A stretch of DNA of 36,605 bases from contig JAVYAJ010000274.1 in the NCBI GenBank assembly GCA_032229885.1, positions 1-36,605 on the forward strand, in the 5' to 3' direction. Made by a program: the position numbers and the translations under genes. The stretch is from Anammoximicrobium sp032229885 (GTDB lineage: Bacteria; Planctomycetota; Planctomycetia; Pirellulales; Pirellulaceae). The notes under the pieces were generated by a model. The model made no database searches and was not told the origin of the DNA. It saw nothing but the letters and a program-made list of their open reading frames with translations. Shown piece after piece: positions 35,533 through 36,605 of this stretch; position 1 is the stretch's first letter; every line of letters begins with the position of its first letter.

Positions 35533-36462
35533 TCATCGGATTTTCGCGTCGACCGCGTCTCCGCCCAGCGTCAGCGAAGGCTGGGCGCCAAAGCCGGTCA
35601 GCTGCAGCCGTCCGTCCGCCAGGACCTCTAGAATCGAAAAGGCATTGGTTTCGGACACCGGGCCTTCGATCATCGCTCGCAACGTGCAGTAGTGTATCCC
35701 GTTGATCTGCCGATACGCGCCCCGGTGATTGTGCCCCTGGAACACGGCCTTGACTCGCCCCGAGGCTTCGAGCGCTTGGCGGACCTGGCTCGCATTTTTC
35801 ACGCCGAACGGCGGTTCGACGTCCAGGCACTGATGGACGAACACCAACGCCGGGCCGTCGCCAGTGGCCAGGTCTTGACGGAGCCATTCCAACTGGTCCG
35901 GCGGAATGAACGAATCGGTCCACGTAAAGTTTTTCCGGCCATAGGGCGTCCCGTCGCCGCGAAAACAGCCGTCCAGCATCACGAAGTGGACGTTGCCGTG
36001 ATCGAACGAGTAGTACGACTTGTCGAAGCCGGCGATGTCCAGAAACTCGGCCTTGGTCAACGCGAACACGCAGTGATTGCCCAGGACATAGTATCGCGGC
36101 CCCGGCAGTTTCTGATACTCGGCGTTGATCCGCCGTAGAAATCCCTGTTCCGCCTCGAGCGTCTCCGCGGTGTCGATGAAATCCCCCAGCTCGACCACGA
36201 GGTCCGTCTTGGCCCGCGCAAACTCGTCGCCCGCGGCCGCCAGCTTGACGAGGCTGTCGCGATAGTAACGGCTGCCAGCGGGGGGGCGATCCGCATAGTG
36301 GATATCGGTCACCAGCCCGATCCGCAGGATCGGCGCACCGGCTTCGTCAGCGCTGAACACGGATCGTCCGGCTACGCCAGCCAACCCGAGCCCGGTGACC
36401 AGGCCGACCGATCGACTCAAGAAATCTCGCCGGTTCGTCGTCACAGCAGGGTGTACAGACAT
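35533..36462 (-). CDS. Tat-exported metallophosphoesterase
   Basis: This is a 309-residue calcineurin-like phosphoesterase. The Tat signal has TNRRDFLSRS (Arg11-Arg12) and a Gly/Ala/Leu-rich segment to about residue 38. Metal-binding motifs are in order: DIHYAD (D-x-H), ELGDFIDT (GD), VLGNHCVF (GNH), FVHQCL and the final GHNHRGAY (GHxH). This set binds two metal ions and hydrolyses phosphate esters in the periplasm; the substrate is unknown. ATG at 36462 is chosen because the Tat signal starts there and GAGGAG lies 7 nt upstream; the in-frame ATG at 36540 adds 26 Arg-rich residues. A protein phosphatase or phosphodiesterase function both remain possible. Confidence 0.93.
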   Translation of the reverse strand: MSVHPAVTTNRRDFLSRSVGLVTGLGLAGVAGRSVFSADEAGAPILRIGLVTDIHYADRPPAGSRYYRDSLVKLAAAGDEFARAKTDLVVELGDFIDTAETLEAEQGFLRRINAEYQKLPGPRYYVLGNHCVFALTKAEFLDIAGFDKSYYSFDHGNVHFVMLDGCFRGDGTPYGRKNFTWTDSFIPPDQLEWLRQDLATGDGPALVFVHQCLDVEPPFGVKNASQVRQALEASGRVKAVFQGHNHRGAYRQINGIHYCTLRAMIEGPVSETNAFSILEVLADGRLQLTGFGAQPSLTLGGDAVDAKIR

Positions 36463-36585
36463 TCGCGGTCTCCTCGGCAAAAGTGAAATCGAAACAGACA
36501 TTCTCGCTCGTGGGTCAATTCGACCAGCCGCGTCACACATGCCGGTCAGCGGATCGGTTGTCCGCAGATGACGCGATGCTGGGTG

Positions 36586-36605
36586 GTCAGTTGTCAGTTG
36601 TCAGT
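36586..36605. repeat. 7-bp tandem repeat at the window edge
   Basis: Units gtcagtt (36586-36592, 36593-36599) are followed by a truncated third cut by the window end. The total copy number is unknown. Confidence 0.85.

Overview
The window is about 36.6 kb of GC-rich bacterial chromosome. It most likely comes from a planctomycete of the Pirellulales type. The evidence is two outer-membrane beta-barrel proteins resembling the planctomycete-expanded BBP2 and BBP7 porin families, dispersed copies of a short intergenic repeat that reads as NPKRQRG/NPKRERG when translated (a signature I associate with planctomycete genomes), Tat-exported proteins, long gene-poor spacers and few operons. I found no tRNA or rRNA gene, no CRISPR array, no transposase and no phage gene. 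This is core chromosome with scattered accessory genes, not an island.

Layout. 0-5 kb: a small coiled-coil lipoprotein gene (-) lies between two tandem arrays, followed by panD (+) convergent with a large TolC-type outer-membrane lipoprotein (-). 5-7 kb: a BBP2-like porin (+). 7-11.3 kb (-): pnp2, pnp1, hslV and hslU in order of transcription; hslV and hslU overlap by 4 bp. 11.5-12.6 kb: a stand-alone trpD (-), divergent from selA (+). 14.5-15.1 kb: a 2-Cys peroxiredoxin (+). 16-19.4 kb (+): a two-gene signalling unit, a receiver domain fused to an RsbW-like ATPase followed by a membrane hybrid histidine kinase. 19.8-22.3 kb (-): two overlapping M16 peptidase genes whose active-site halves appear split between them. 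23-25 kb: a GNAT acetyltransferase and a Tat-exported barrel-like protein (both -). 25.1-27.7 kb (+): an Ala/Pro/Ser-rich lipoprotein and a BBP7-like porin. 27.8-31 kb (-): a DegP-type periplasmic protease and recA. 31.8-34.3 kb (+): a small unknown gene overlapping bioD, then a MoxR ATPase. 34.7-35.4 kb (+): a corrinoid-binding protein behind a clear sigma70-like promoter. 35.5-36.5 kb (-): a Tat-exported metallophosphoesterase.

Cellular themes. Protein quality control is well represented: the HslUV protease-unfoldase in the cytoplasm, a DegP-like protease in the periplasm and an M16 peptidase pair. Cofactor biosynthesis is present as isolated single steps (panD, bioD, trpD, selA), with the rest of each pathway outside the window. 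The envelope is represented by two porins, a TolC homologue and two lipoproteins. Purine salvage is represented by tandem phosphorylase paralogues that differ at a base-recognition residue.

The intergenic DNA is unusual. Nearly every long spacer carries short tandem duplications with units of 7-17 bp, including a row of seven CACGTG palindromes at exact 13-bp intervals and a 17-bp array that runs into a stop codon. I did not find a clearly new multi-gene defence or metabolic system. The strongest leads are the split M16 pair, the receiver/RsbW-like signalling unit, the divergent phosphorylase pair and the repeat landscape. All family assignments were made by reading motifs; no database search was run.
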